Origin: Monosporascus cannonballus
Taxonomy: Eukaryota; Ascomycota; Sordariomycetes; Xylariales
Length of the DNA: 64,000 bases
NCBI GenBank assembly: GCA_004154925.1
Contig: QJNS01000705.1
Coordinates: 62,001 to 126,000, forward strand
Direction of reading: 5' to 3'
This document shows, piece after piece, positions 22,021-33,281 of the stretch. The first letter of the stretch is position 1. Each line of letters starts with the position of its first letter. The notes under the pieces were generated by a model that was given only the letters and a program-made list of their open reading frames with translations, was not told where the DNA came from and ran no database searches. A program made the translations under genes and the position numbers.

Positions 22021-23622
22021 ATGCAACCTGGGTCTTATAGTACACCCTCCTCGCCCGGGCTCCTTGTGGTTCTGATTTCTCTGACATTCATTCCTCCGTG
22101 CCGCGCCCGTTCTGGAGTTACTGACGACCTTCACCACAACTACTTTGACCCAGCGCCGGCGGCTGAAGACGGACCTCCGTTATCCGCCGGGACCCTTCGA
22201 AATCCATCCTATCTTCCTGCACAGATCGGCGGGATAGTAGGTGCATATGCACTCTCACTTGTGATAGTCGCCTCGGTCCTGTTACTTCTTGCAAAGAAGC
22301 GCCGCGAGCGTCTCACGGCCGCAGACGAGGACGTAGCCCAAGGCCCCTATAAGCTCGCCCTCACAATACCGCCACAGGCCCAAGGCTTCGAACATCCGCC
22401 TCAGTCCTTCGGGTCGCCTCCCAGATCGCCTATCAAGAACTTCTCTCATCCCACTCCAGTAGAGGAGCAGGGTCTAGGTCCATATATTGCTCCGCCTCCG
22501 CTGTCCACTAGTACTCTTGGTATCAATCCTCTCGTTGATCAGCGAGTCGTCGCTGCAGATCGTGAGATGGCGCAGCAACAACTAGAGGAGATGTACAAAT
22601 ATGTGATGGAGCAGGAAGCTGCCAAGGAGGCAGGAATTACCCTGGAGAGGCCGCCATCGGCTATTTCTCCGGTTTCCAAGGAGGCGTCCACGACGTCTCT
22701 TCCCAGGCAGGGCATCCTAAAGAAGGGCAAGAACAAGCCCGCTAACTTGGATCTCGAGCGAAACTCACCAGAGAAGCCCGAATCTCGGGCGTCTTCCATC
22801 TTCTCAAGCCTTATGTCTCCAAAAAAGAAGAAAAACGCTAAGGGGATCAGCATCTCGTCCCCCATTATGACACCAATGTCCGGGACGTTTCCACGCAATC
22901 AGGGTGAAGAGATGAATGTAATTCCTCCCCGCCACTATGCGCCCGCCTCCCCACCTCCTATCCCAGGCAACCAAGCCCCTTATTCACGGGATACGAGATA
23001 CAATCCACTGGTAGCACCCATCACGCCACCGGACGTATCACCTGAGAGCACGCAGAGTATCGATGAACGCTTAGGCGCCCAATTTGGCCATTCTCGCAAC
23101 GCGTCTCAGGCGCCAACAGAACCCGATCCTCTCTCGGCGGTCTCCGAGCGATCAACAGCGCCTCTCGTCGGCCTGCCCTCGTCCCCGAAGCCTGGCGCCA
23201 ACCGATTTCCGTCGTTCCCAGCCTCGCCGAAACCCGGAGCCACGTTCCCAACTTCACACCAGCCTGGGGCGACGCTGCCGGCATCACCGAAACCTGGGTC
23301 GACTTTTTCCAGGCCTAACGCCCCATCAGCCGTTCGTACGGGCGGTACTCTCCCGCTTCGTGCGTACGAGCCTGCCTTGAGTTCACCGTCTATGCAAACG
23401 ACAAAGCAGACGACCTTCGAGAGGGCGGCCCCTCTGTCTCCTTCTGGCCTCCGGACGCCGTGGACGGGTGCCCCCGTACCTTATTCTCCCTATCAACCAT
23501 TCTCGCCAGTGGTTCCGATCACACCGTCGCTCGTGACTAAAGCAGACCGGAAGAGGATGAAGCAACTGCAACCAAAGACGCCAACCATGGAGATGGTGAA
23601 GAGCTCAGATGAGGTTTGGTAG
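22021..23622 (+). CDS. Single-span membrane protein with proline-rich cytoplasmic tail, unknown function
   Basis: Not assigned to a named family. A single exon of 533 aa from the ATG at 22021. Residues 1-33 look like a signal peptide (hydrophobic LLVVLISLTFI, then CRARSG). A short ectodomain follows, then a transmembrane segment at about 69-92 (IGGIVGAYALSLVIVASVLLLL) and a basic stop-transfer AKKRRERL. The rest is a long Pro/Ser-rich, probably cytoplasmic tail with a short acidic/helical patch near 190 (AADREMAQQQLEEMYKYVMEQEAAKEAG), a KKKK patch near 270 and three to four tandem copies of an (A/S)SPKPGA-type repeat near 385-427. Many SP/TP sites suggest regulation by proline-directed kinases. 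Layout resembles fungal membrane sensor or anchor proteins, but the sequence gives no firm link. Confidence 0.75.
   Translation: MQPGSYSTPSSPGLLVVLISLTFIPPCRARSGVTDDLHHNYFDPAPAAEDGPPLSAGTLRNPSYLPAQIGGIVGAYALSLVIVASVLLLLAKKRRERLTAADEDVAQGPYKLALTIPPQAQGFEHPPQSFGSPPRSPIKNFSHPTPVEEQGLGPYIAPPPLSTSTLGINPLVDQRVVAADREMAQQQLEEMYKYVMEQEAAKEAGITLERPPSAISPVSKEASTTSLPRQGILKKGKNKPANLDLERNSPEKPESRASSIFSSLMSPKKKKNAKGISISSPIMTPMSGTFPRNQGEEMNVIPPRHYAPASPPPIPGNQAPYSRDTRYNPLVAPITPPDVSPESTQSIDERLGAQFGHSRNASQAPTEPDPLSAVSERSTAPLVGLPSSPKPGANRFPSFPASPKPGATFPTSHQPGATLPASPKPGSTFSRPNAPSAVRTGGTLPLRAYEPALSSPSMQTTKQTTFERAAPLSPSGLRTPWTGAPVPYSPYQPFSPVVPITPSLVTKADRKRMKQLQPKTPTMEMVKSSDEVW
23180..23310 (+). repeat. Degenerate tandem SPKPGA repeats in coding sequence
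   Basis: Inside the membrane-protein gene, units of about 11-13 codons carry the core (S/H)(P/Q)KPGA or QPGA: SSPKPGANRF, ASPKPGATF, SHQPGATL and ASPKPGSTF. The DNA copies (tcgccgaaacc... type) are similar but not identical, so the array is old rather than a fresh expansion. Confidence 0.7.
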
Positions 23623-26600
23623 GGTGGTTCCGCTGCCGGCAGCCGCGGCTGGTACGAGGACTTCTTGTTAAGGGGAGCGCCTCTTTCGAGGGCTAGTCCC
23701 CGTTGGGTGTCTTTGTAGGGAATGTTAGACGGGTGCTCTCGATCGGAACTCCCAAGATGATTTCCCTTGGTTTGGACTTTTACAGGTTTTGTATGCTTTG
23801 ATAATGAAACATTGATACCACGCGGGACGATAAGGATGTTAATCTTCTACAATGATTACTGGAGTACTTAGCATTTCCTCGGTTCAAGCCGAGAGACAAA
23901 TTCTGAAGCCGCTTGGCATCCGCGATCTCAAAGTGGGATAAACGTCACGAGTTAACGATGTCTCACCATCAATAAACCAATGCCCGGCTGATCGAGTGCC
24001 CTTGATTATCCAGAGAACTAAGCCCTGGAATCAATTGGAACGTGTTGCAACGAGGCTATGCCCCCGCAGGACAGCTTGGAAAGGGCAGATCAAAGTTCCA
24101 AAACTAGTACCTAGGGGAAGTGATTCTATGGGAGAAACTGAACAATATAACTATGAGTATGGTAGATCAGTGATGAGAAACAGAGGGTTCTTGCTTTTTT
24201 TGTCATCAACACTCTTCCCTCACTCAGGCGCAATCTCCTCGCCGAGGTATGTTGTGTTACTGAGGATACGGGGTGGTGAGCTTAGTCGCGCACCGGCCTC
24301 GGCTGATAGCGTTACCTATTAGTTTCATCAGGCTCCAGGCCCCAGTATCACGACACGGCGCTGGTGGATTTGAGCTGCCCATCCAGGCTCCGAGAAGTCT
24401 TCCCACCGCTTCCTCTCACTTGGTGTTCTGCTCGGTTCTTCACAAGCCAGCGCCAGTGTGTTTACACTCGACCCCTTGCTTTATTGTAGGAGGGGCATCC
24501 TTATTCAGTGGGCCCGGGGCTTTACTATTGGTTTATTATCGTATGGTACAGATAGGGGCAAATGTTTATTACTAATATTATATTCAAATAATAGACGTTT
24601 CGAAAGTTGCGTTTACTGTCTGATTAACCATTCCTATGAATGCCATCGTTTATAAGGCGTATGTTGAGAGCATCGCGAAATCGAAGTTCTACAGAGTAGC
24701 GTAGTGGGGACTCCTCCTACAACAAACCAGCGTTCGAGCGCACAAGTCGCAAGGGTATGTTTATTTACCTTTACTGCTCCACAGGATTCCCAAATCAGCC
24801 ACTCCCATATATTTTGTATACACAAATACCTTCCATCAATTCCTCTGCTGTTTCTCACCACTCTTAACGCAACGTTGTATCCTCTCCCTCATATTAAAGG
24901 CGTTCAGCAACTTAAATGGCGGCGAGGAAAACAGAAGTTGTTGTATCTTAATGGATGCCAGCTGGATTCAATACTTAATGGGGTAACCCGTAAGTGGCTT
25001 CAATTGCGTTTAAATCGCGTTAGATTCATGAAATGGTAAAGCGGACAGCTTCCGAGAATTGCTGTTGTTGACGATGTTACCCCGATGTTATTTCCCATCC
25101 TAAGTGTCTGGGGAGCTACATGGAAACATTATATGGTGAACAGTGGACGGGTGGACGGAGCTAACTAAATATATCCATGCGACTTGTACTTACCACCTAT
25201 GTGGCTCAGGTATTCACACGCATGTACATATTGTTTTCAACTGCGAGTAGGGACAATCTATGCATACTTGATGGACGTACATCATAAAACATATGAAGTT
25301 GAGCCGTGGTGCAGGGAGTACACCCATTACACCATTCATACCCCAGGACTAGGATAGTGGGGGCCCTGTCGATCTGCAAGCCTATCATGACGCAGAACAT
25401 AGCATGAGTTGTGGCTTCTCATAGCACGTGGCATCCTGACTCGAGCGAAATTGCTTAAAACGAGCACAGACTGATAATGCCGACATATCCTTTAACAGCA
25501 AGGCCTGGGTGATTCGGCGGAGAACGGCCCAGGCCGCTAAAATCCCGGCTTGGGAATAGTTAGTTAGCTTCGACCCGAATGTCATGACTCGATTAAGCCT
25601 GATGAGGTTCCATCATCGTATGATTTCCTCTTCATTCATATCTTTGCCTACTCGTCATGGTTAAAACGGCCAGGTTGACTAAGGCAGCTCCGCTTTCTAT
25701 CGTGGGAGTTCCAAATAGAAGCGGGATTACAACAGAAGAAAAATTAATAGTACAAAAAATTAATTACCGGTTCTACTTAAAAGAACTATAAATATGAATT
25801 TAAATGTACACACTTAGCGCATAAAAATAATAGAGGTCGTTATTTGTACCTAAAACCATATATTTATAATAAAACCTTTAAATTTATTCGATACAGCATT
25901 TGTCAAAAACTCACATTGCTTAAAAGTGAGTATGTATCTAGAGATATAGCTAATTTATATTAAGCTATGTTCCCAAGATTTCCTTTGGCAAGTCCGTTTT
26001 TAATTGGAAGTCCCTAATAAGAAAGCCAGAGCTCTTCTGGTCAGGTGGCGCAGTCCCCAAATCACTCTCGCCGGCCGGTGCTCAGTCGCAAATTTTAATA
26101 CTTCTTATTACTGTCAGCTGCAAGTCAGTAGTTCGTACTGGGTGAAAACTCACTACACAAATAGTGCATGCTACGACGATCTATCAGCGGGAAGCACGGA
26201 GACGCTGGGTTTCGCCTGGTAAACCAATTTCAAGCAGACATGCTACATACGGGTAGGTATTTGGCAAGCAAGGGAAGAAACCCTTCCTTAAAGGACATTG
26301 TATACTTCTTCGTAGACATACATACATGCCGGATACGCTATCAACTAACGCTCGGCATCACCTACCAAACGGGAGCCGGCGGAGAATACTAATAAACAAC
26401 ATAAAGCTTAATATCAGACAAGATGAATATCACAACCATTATAAGTAAGTACCTACGTTAACAGCGCTCTGTCGTGCATTGACAATGCGGAGATGGAGAC
26501 AGATATGAGGCAGGTTATGTTGATAAAGTCGAGACTGGACCTATGTAGGTTAGGCATGTATCAGCCAGGGCGACCATTTTTCGATTGAGCGATAACCTTT

Positions 26601-27469
26601 TCCAGTCAATATCCATCAATTACATGTGCCTCTTTCTGCCACATTACACATGATTACCCAGTTCAACATCACTGCTGTCCTGGTCTGAGAGTGAGCTCAA
26701 TTCGATAAATGCATATCTGGGTACCATAGTCTATGTATATAAGGTAAAAAGAGGCAAAGAGGTTGAGACTTATCCCATAATTGCTCATTGACGGGTCTTG
26801 GCATGGCGTGTGTGCCAACTGGATCTGCAGAGCGGGTACCTTCCCGCGTAGCTAACTCAACTTAGGTCTTCAGCATTATTTGTGAGACCATCACAAGTAC
26901 CCTTTAATAGTGAGATACGTACTAATACATACCTGCGATATCTACTTCGTACAGTACCCACCTGCGTCACCCGAAGCCTGGTACCGCGAAACTGCAGTCA
27001 GTTTTAGCATCCCAGTTTGCAGGTCCCCTTCCCGTCGCCCGCCGCCCGCTACCTTAAAACCTACCATACATACCCAAGTATTCAATATACCCAGAAAAGG
27101 AATTCATCCCGACCTCCTCCTCTACCTAGTAGTAGCCAGCCAACCAACCTACATCTTACCTACCTACATACATACTGCTACTGTATCCTAAGTCAACCGG
27201 TCTCATCTTACTATAACATATCGAACCAGATCAGCCCATTATCTTTATTTGACCCCCGGCCGTTCACCTAATCCTAGACCTCTTCCACAATCCCCCTCTT
27301 CCACGCGTGACCTTTCCGCAGCCCGTAACGTGTAGCCCTGTAACCAATTTGCTACTGCTGCTGCGAAACTGGCGAGGTTGGGCTGGGAAGGCGTAAGCAG
27401 GTCCCATAGCAGCCAGCCGGCCTTTGCATTCGGTCATTGGTTAATACAATTATCCGCTGTCATACCGAC
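23623..27469. other. 3.8 kb intergenic region upstream of the SREBP-like gene
   Basis: No gene recognised. It contains the AT-rich island at 25730-25990 and, at 26930-27469, a pyrimidine-rich leader with CCAACCAACC and TACCTACCTACATACATAC motifs typical of filamentous-fungal promoters. Short open frames there are likely upstream ORFs or chance. Confidence 0.45.
25730..25990. repeat. Small AT-rich island, possibly RIP-affected relic
   Basis: About 260 bp that is far richer in A and T than its surroundings, with TAA/TTA-rich texture like the large block at 55.6-64 kb. It may be the remnant of a short repeat copy. No open frame or inverted repeat stands out. Confidence 0.4.
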
Positions 27470-30400
27470 ATGCCGCATTCACAAGAGCCTCCTGGCCTTT
27501 TTGGTCTGGCGGACCCCAGTGCCTCGTACAACTACGATGAAGGTAACGGAGCCGCCTCGGCCAACTCCAACGACGGGAACACAACCGGCCAATTTTTCGA
27601 CTCTTCCAACTGGGGCTTCGCAGAATCGTACGATGCTACTCCATTCTATCAAGGCGGATGGAATCTCGACGGGCAACAGCCGTCCCTTGAACACGGCCAG
27701 GCCCATGTCTCGCAGCCGTCCGCCGTCCAGCAACCCCCCGAGGTGTTGCGGGCGCCCATCACCTCCGAACCCGCCGATACCACTCCGGTAGTACGGCCAG
27801 CCGCACCCTCAAACCCCATCAAGGTGAATACGAATTTACCTCCGGCCGCCTTGAGCACGCTCACCGACGCACAACGGGATAAATTACAGAAGATTGCCAT
27901 GCCCGCGCATCTTCAATATCAGTCTCCGAAGAGCGAACCGAGTCCTGAGTCGACTGACGGTATGCACAAGTCGTCATCGCCGGATGCTCGCAGCCAATCA
28001 TCAAAATCGAACGGTCGCAAGCGGAAGTCATCGGCGGGATCCGATGACGAAGATGATGATGAATTCGAGAGTCATCCCGTCAAAAAGACGGCACATAACA
28101 TGATCGAGAAGAGATATCGCACTAATCTTAACGATAAAATCGCGGCTTTACGGGACAGCGTACCGAGCCTACGCATAATGTCTAAGAGTGCAAGGGGTGA
28201 AGATACGACTGAAGATAGGGAAGAGTTGCAGGGCTTGACGCCTGCCCATAAACTCAACAAAGCAACTGTGAGTATTTTTTTTAACTCTCTGATCTCCCGG
28301 CATGCATACGGAAAGGTCGCCTGCGTAGCTAAACTCTTATCTTATATAGGTTTTGAGCAAGGCGACAGAATACATCCGCCATTTAGAGAAGCGGAATAGC
28401 CGGCTTCAGGACGAGAACAATGCCATGCAACAGCGCCTTGCTGCTTTTGAGAAGCTCTTCATGGCCGGGGCCATGAACGGTGGATTAAGTCCCCTGCAGT
28501 CGCAACCACCGCCGACGCCTGTGCAGTATCCCCACGATGCGTGTGATAATCTCAATGGCGGCTACGGGGCATCCCCACCGATGGGCACCTCTAGTCGGCC
28601 GGACGCTCAAGGCATGATCCAGGTGCCAGATGATATGAAGCGTATCATCGCAGCACAACTAGCTGCAGGTCGGCCTTATCCCATACCTCAACAACCATTC
28701 AGAGCCGGCCCGCCTATGGTCCGCCAACAGCAGATCCATCAGCAACAACAGCAGCAACAAATGCAGGCCAGAGGTTGGCAAAACCCCGGCCCTTATTTTG
28801 GCAAGCTCATGGTCGGCTCTCTCGCTGGCCTCATGTTGCTAGAAGCCGTGCGTGAGGAAGAACAGAGCAACGAAACTCCAGATGGCCGTGGCCTCTTTGC
28901 ATTACCGGCACAGGTGCTCAGATCGTTCGTCTCCTCTTTGAGCGTCGACTTCATGGGTTATCACGTCCATGGCGCTCAAGTCATCTACTCGTTGCGCATC
29001 GTATTGCTTCTTTGTGGTTTGTGGTGTGCACTCGTTCCTTGGCTCGTGGCCCGCAAACCGCAGGATCAGAAAGCTTCCAAGGAAACCCAGGCGTCGTTGC
29101 AGGCAGCTCCCTCGTTAGCCTCGCCGATCCACGTGCGCCGTCAAGCATGGCTCACCGCGATTCAGACGGTTTGGATCCCCAGGCATAATTTCCTTCTCGA
29201 AGCTGCAGCCCTTGGCCTCAAGACGATGAAACTCAGCCTAAGGAACCTTATCGGAGTGCACGGCTTTCAGATGCTGACGGGACTTACGGAAGACCAGGAG
29301 ATTGCGCGAGTTAAAGCATGGACAATTGCTCTAGATGCTCAGCTGGCGGGCGGAGATGTTGAGATCAACAAGAGCCGTCTGACACTGACCCTCCTCGCAT
29401 CTGGAACTCTACCGACGACCCCCTTGCGGTTGGTGTTGAAGGCGCTTCACATCCGCGTCCTACTTTGGGAGGTTGGTCTCTCTGGCGTTCACCTAGGTAT
29501 ATCGGACACTGTTGCATCGAAGCTCGCCAGAGTTCAGTGGAACGAAGCAAAACAGCTTCATCGATTGTTGACGCAACTTCGCCGCGGTGGCCAAGAGCAG
29601 TCGGATGACGATCTACCCGACCATTTAGCCGTGCTGCTCGAGCAAGACTGTGATGAGGTCCTAAATCCGAGCATTGTGCAGCGGGCGCATAATCTTGCCT
29701 GGAACCGCCCGACGGAACACAATGCCATCGGAGTCACGGACGGCATGGGTACCGTCGTGGAAGACCCTGCAGTCCGTTCACCAATGGATGCCGTCGCAGC
29801 TTGGTGGTCAAATCTAACTCTACATAAGGCCCTTAAAAAGAGCCTGGCTGTTGGTGACGATGAATCGGACACAATGCAGTCTGTCGAGGACGGCATCTCA
29901 CTTGCAATTAGGACTGCGCCGATCGGGTCTGTAGCACAAAACCGTGCCTTGGTGGCTCGTGCTTTGCTTTCAAAAGAAAAGAGAAGCCTTAACATCATGG
30001 CTGCATTACAAGCTATTGGTCCTGTGACCTCAGTACTGACCAGCGACCGCTCAGGAAGCTCGAGTCGGTCTCCATCCCCAACTCCCATCAAAGATATCCC
30101 ATCTTCTATCATCACTTCGACTGAGATCCGTACCTCTCTTCTATGTGCCATGGCCATTGCACACCTCGAGAAATACTCACCTCCAGAAGAGCCTTCCAAT
30201 ATATATGGGTTAATTGACCAGATCCACCCAGTTACCGATATGGGTCTCCTCGGGTATACCGCAACCTACACCCTCATGGACCGTCTCGCTGAGCATGAAT
30301 TTGCTGCCGAGGCCTGCATCGCCGCCCTCGAGCGTCTCTCAGGCACCTTGAGGATCTGGACTGGCAAGTCGAACAGTCTCGACCCAGAAGTGAAACACCA

Positions 30401-30542
30401 GATGGTTGAACGTTGTCTCGCCGTCACCCGTGGTGTTGTTGGTATGGACACCGAAACCGACACAGGTTACGGTAGTATGTCGAACGGTGAGGGCGACAGC
30501 GAAGTCGTCGATAACTTCCATGTCGAGGCCGCCGGCGAGTAG
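27470..30542 (+). CDS. sre1: SREBP-like bHLH transcription factor with two membrane spans
   Basis: A membrane-bound sterol/hypoxia regulator of the fungal SREBP family (Sre1/SrbA). The exons are 27470-28267 and 28350-30542, giving 996 aa; the intron has donor GTGAGT and acceptor TATAG, and joins KLNKAT to [13 protein letters not shown]. The bHLH spans about 207-290 and has [13 protein letters not shown] with Y216, the tyrosine that marks SREBPs in place of arginine. An acidic [17 protein letters not shown] insertion lengthens the loop. A leucine zipper, a polyQ run near 400 and two hydrophobic spans follow (about 417-436, [17 protein letters not shown]; about 477-500, [19 protein letters not shown]). 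The long C-terminal half fits the DUF2014-type region of fungal SREBPs. By analogy the N-terminal half is released by proteolysis and enters the nucleus; no cleavage site can be read from sequence. Confidence 0.92.
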
Positions 30543-32837
30543 GCCGACGACTACGGACTTGAGCAATTTTGTTAAAGAGGAGTTACGTTACATTTAATAT
30601 ACTGGTGTATGACTGTCACGACGCGGCTACCTATGTGTCCGATTGCACCTATCGCGCTACACTTACAGTCTTGTTTGCATATCGCTGGCCAACTAACGGA
30701 GGGACGAGTCGCAGCATTTCTGGAATGTTGAATTGCATTAAGTTGCGGTTAGTTGGCGTTACGGGAAGTCAAAGGATACGACTGGGCTTCGATCGTGGGT
30801 ACGACGGGATGGCAAAAGATACTCTTTACCGTCTTCAGGACCTGGCGTCGCTGCTGTGTGGCGGTGTTAAAATGGTTGTTGACTTAGATTCGGGGTGAGG
30901 CGCCCCCCAATTTCGGCTCGAGGCTCTCAGACACTTGGACGAAGCACCACCGGGAATCATGTAAAAAGCTGTTGGAAACGTATAAAAGAGCATCGATGTG
31001 GAAGGGGCCATATATGGCCTTCTCATGTCCTTTTATTAATGCTGCGACGGCTAGAATACGCTAAGAAATGCCTGCTTCTCTTCCAAAAACCGAACTCCTT
31101 CCACTCTGTTCGCCCGCCCCGTCTGTCTGCTATGTTTACCAGGCGAAGTCCTCTCTACCGGAGTTGCCGCCCTAAACAAGCCGCGAGTTTGTTCTATGCA
31201 AGAACGTTCGGTATGTCCAGTACGCAAATGGTGTCTAGGCATGCAATTGCCATGCATACCCATTCTGCTGGGAACGGATGCGTATGAGCCTACTAAAAGA
31301 CCTTTGATGACCTTCCTTGCCTAGAGGGCCTCCTAGGACCAACTGCATTGTCGTCGAACCCTCAATTACCCGCTTCTAGACCCGTACCTACCTAACAACC
31401 TGCCTACCTACCTAAATACGTAAATAACTACTAGGTGACAAATAAGGAGGCCTCGGTCTCGAAGTAGTCCCGAGGGGCCCCAAGGAGTAACCCCCCAAGC
31501 GAAGGACGGAAACAGGGTTTGCGGCGGAGAAACATCCATGCGTACGCCGCTGCCCGCTCGGTTAAAGTCCACTGCTTACTCACACGGGGCCCAAGGCGGG
31601 ATACACGAAGAGCGGTGCTCTGGAGAACAGGGGGAACCGGAGGCGATGGTGATGGTTGGCGTTTTCCGCCTCAGGACGCCAGGATGCTGGCTGGGTTTCT
31701 CGCCTCAAATCCGTGGTGTTCTCGTAGCTTATCTGCGATTGAGACGCCTTGGGAGGTCTGCACCAGCGTCAGATATGCCGAGATGCCAAGCCGTTAACCA
31801 GCAGAAACGTGGCGACCGGTCGAGGTCCTCGATTTTAGATCAAGAATTGGCTACTGTGTAAGTTCTCGTGCAGCAGACAAAGTCAGTGGCGCCCCTTTTC
31901 CTTTCTGTTCAGGGGCCTGGTCGTAAGGGGCGGGAAGGTTGCTCGCCGCTTTCCCACCACATCGCCGCTATGCTGGTAGTAGCGACCGCTCGAATAAGCC
32001 GACGAGGGGACGAGCAGACCTATTGCCTACTTCATCAGGTCCGGTACAGCTCCTCTAAGTTGGCGTGTAATTAGGAGGTGCTGCTGACTCGGATTGATCG
32101 CTTCCGTGTATCATCCTATCGGCGGCCGGAGACCCTTGGCTAGGCCACTCGGCGCGACGCAGCTGCTACTCCCATCAACGACAATGGCGTTGCCTCTACG
32201 ACAGTGATGGGGGCCGGGCGTACACCGGCCCGCGAAAGAACATGGCTTAGGCTCTTATTTGATGATATGATTCCAAGAAAGCCTTTCTATGCGCGGCTTT
32301 ACGCGTATCTAGCCTGCCCTCCTGTACTGCTGAAAGTGTCTGAGTACCCAGCCCCTGAATAGATAACCGACGTGGTCAGAGATATCTATCGTAAAACACC
32401 TAATTGTCTACCCTACAGCAGCACAACCTGTCTCGAAAGCATCAAGCTGTCGACTCATCCACAACCGTACAGCTTTAAGTGGTTTGTCTCTACAAAAGTC
32501 TCCTTCCCAGTTCGACAGAGTCCACATACCAAAGTGAGATGAAGTAGACTTCTCGAGCGTCCATGCAACGAGAACTGCGAGCACAACAGAAGGCACCGTG
32601 GAGGCTGGCCGATTGTTAGGGAACTCCTTACACTCCCGGGCTGAAGATCGCTCACTGTTCTCCCAGTGACTAGCTCAGGAAGTCGGCGTCAACATCCCTA
32701 GCTAACTTCCCTGGCGGGAACCGCGGCCGCCGTAGCCAAGAGAGCTCTTTCTTAACGCGCTCGTTCTGGCAATGCTAACCATCTTCTCCGATCCGGACGC
32801 CCCATAAACCGGCCTGGCAATCGCAGAACAGCGTGCT

Positions 32838-33281
32838 GTGTTTCTCACCTCGACGTACCCAGAAGCTCCAGCAGCCGGTACGAGTACCAGCAAGGTGCCT
32901 AGCCCACCCGCGCATTCCTTGCGTTCCGAACACCGTCGCTTCTTCGCTGGGGCCATCTACGGTGTGGAGCACAGCCCGCTCGGCGACGGCATCCGGACGT
33001 CGCTCCACACTACACGCGCGCGGGATCGCGACCGGACTTCTCCGAAGGGTCTGGGGCACGCACACGGCACGCAGCACCTTTGGCCAGGCCTCGCCGATGA
33101 CGGGCTAAATACTCTTGTGGCTAACCGGGGTCCGTCATCGCGGGATGCTGCTCCTGCCAAGGGCGTCAGTCCTCAGCTTGCCCATCATCCCAAGTCCTTT
33201 TTGGATGAGAACCAGTCGAGGTTCGCTTTGGTGCTCGCCGGGGACAGGACGCCTTGCCTGCTGGATGGATGTATCGCGTAG
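32838..33281 (+). CDS. Doubtful 147-codon ORF, unknown
   Basis: I do not recognise it, and no ATG opens the frame at the start given. The frame is more GC-rich at third positions than its surroundings and encodes an Arg/Ser/Pro-rich product ending in LVLAGDRTPCLLDGCIA. An overlapping open frame of 100 codons runs on the opposite strand, so the openness may come from GC content alone. Could be a fragment of a decayed or fast-evolving gene. Confidence 0.12.
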   Translation: MFLTSTYPEAPAAGTSTSKVPSPPAHSLRSEHRRFFAGAIYGVEHSPLGDGIRTSLHTTRARDRDRTSPKGLGHAHGTQHLWPGLADDGLNTLVANRGPSSRDAAPAKGVSPQLAHHPKSFLDENQSRFALVLAGDRTPCLLDGCIA

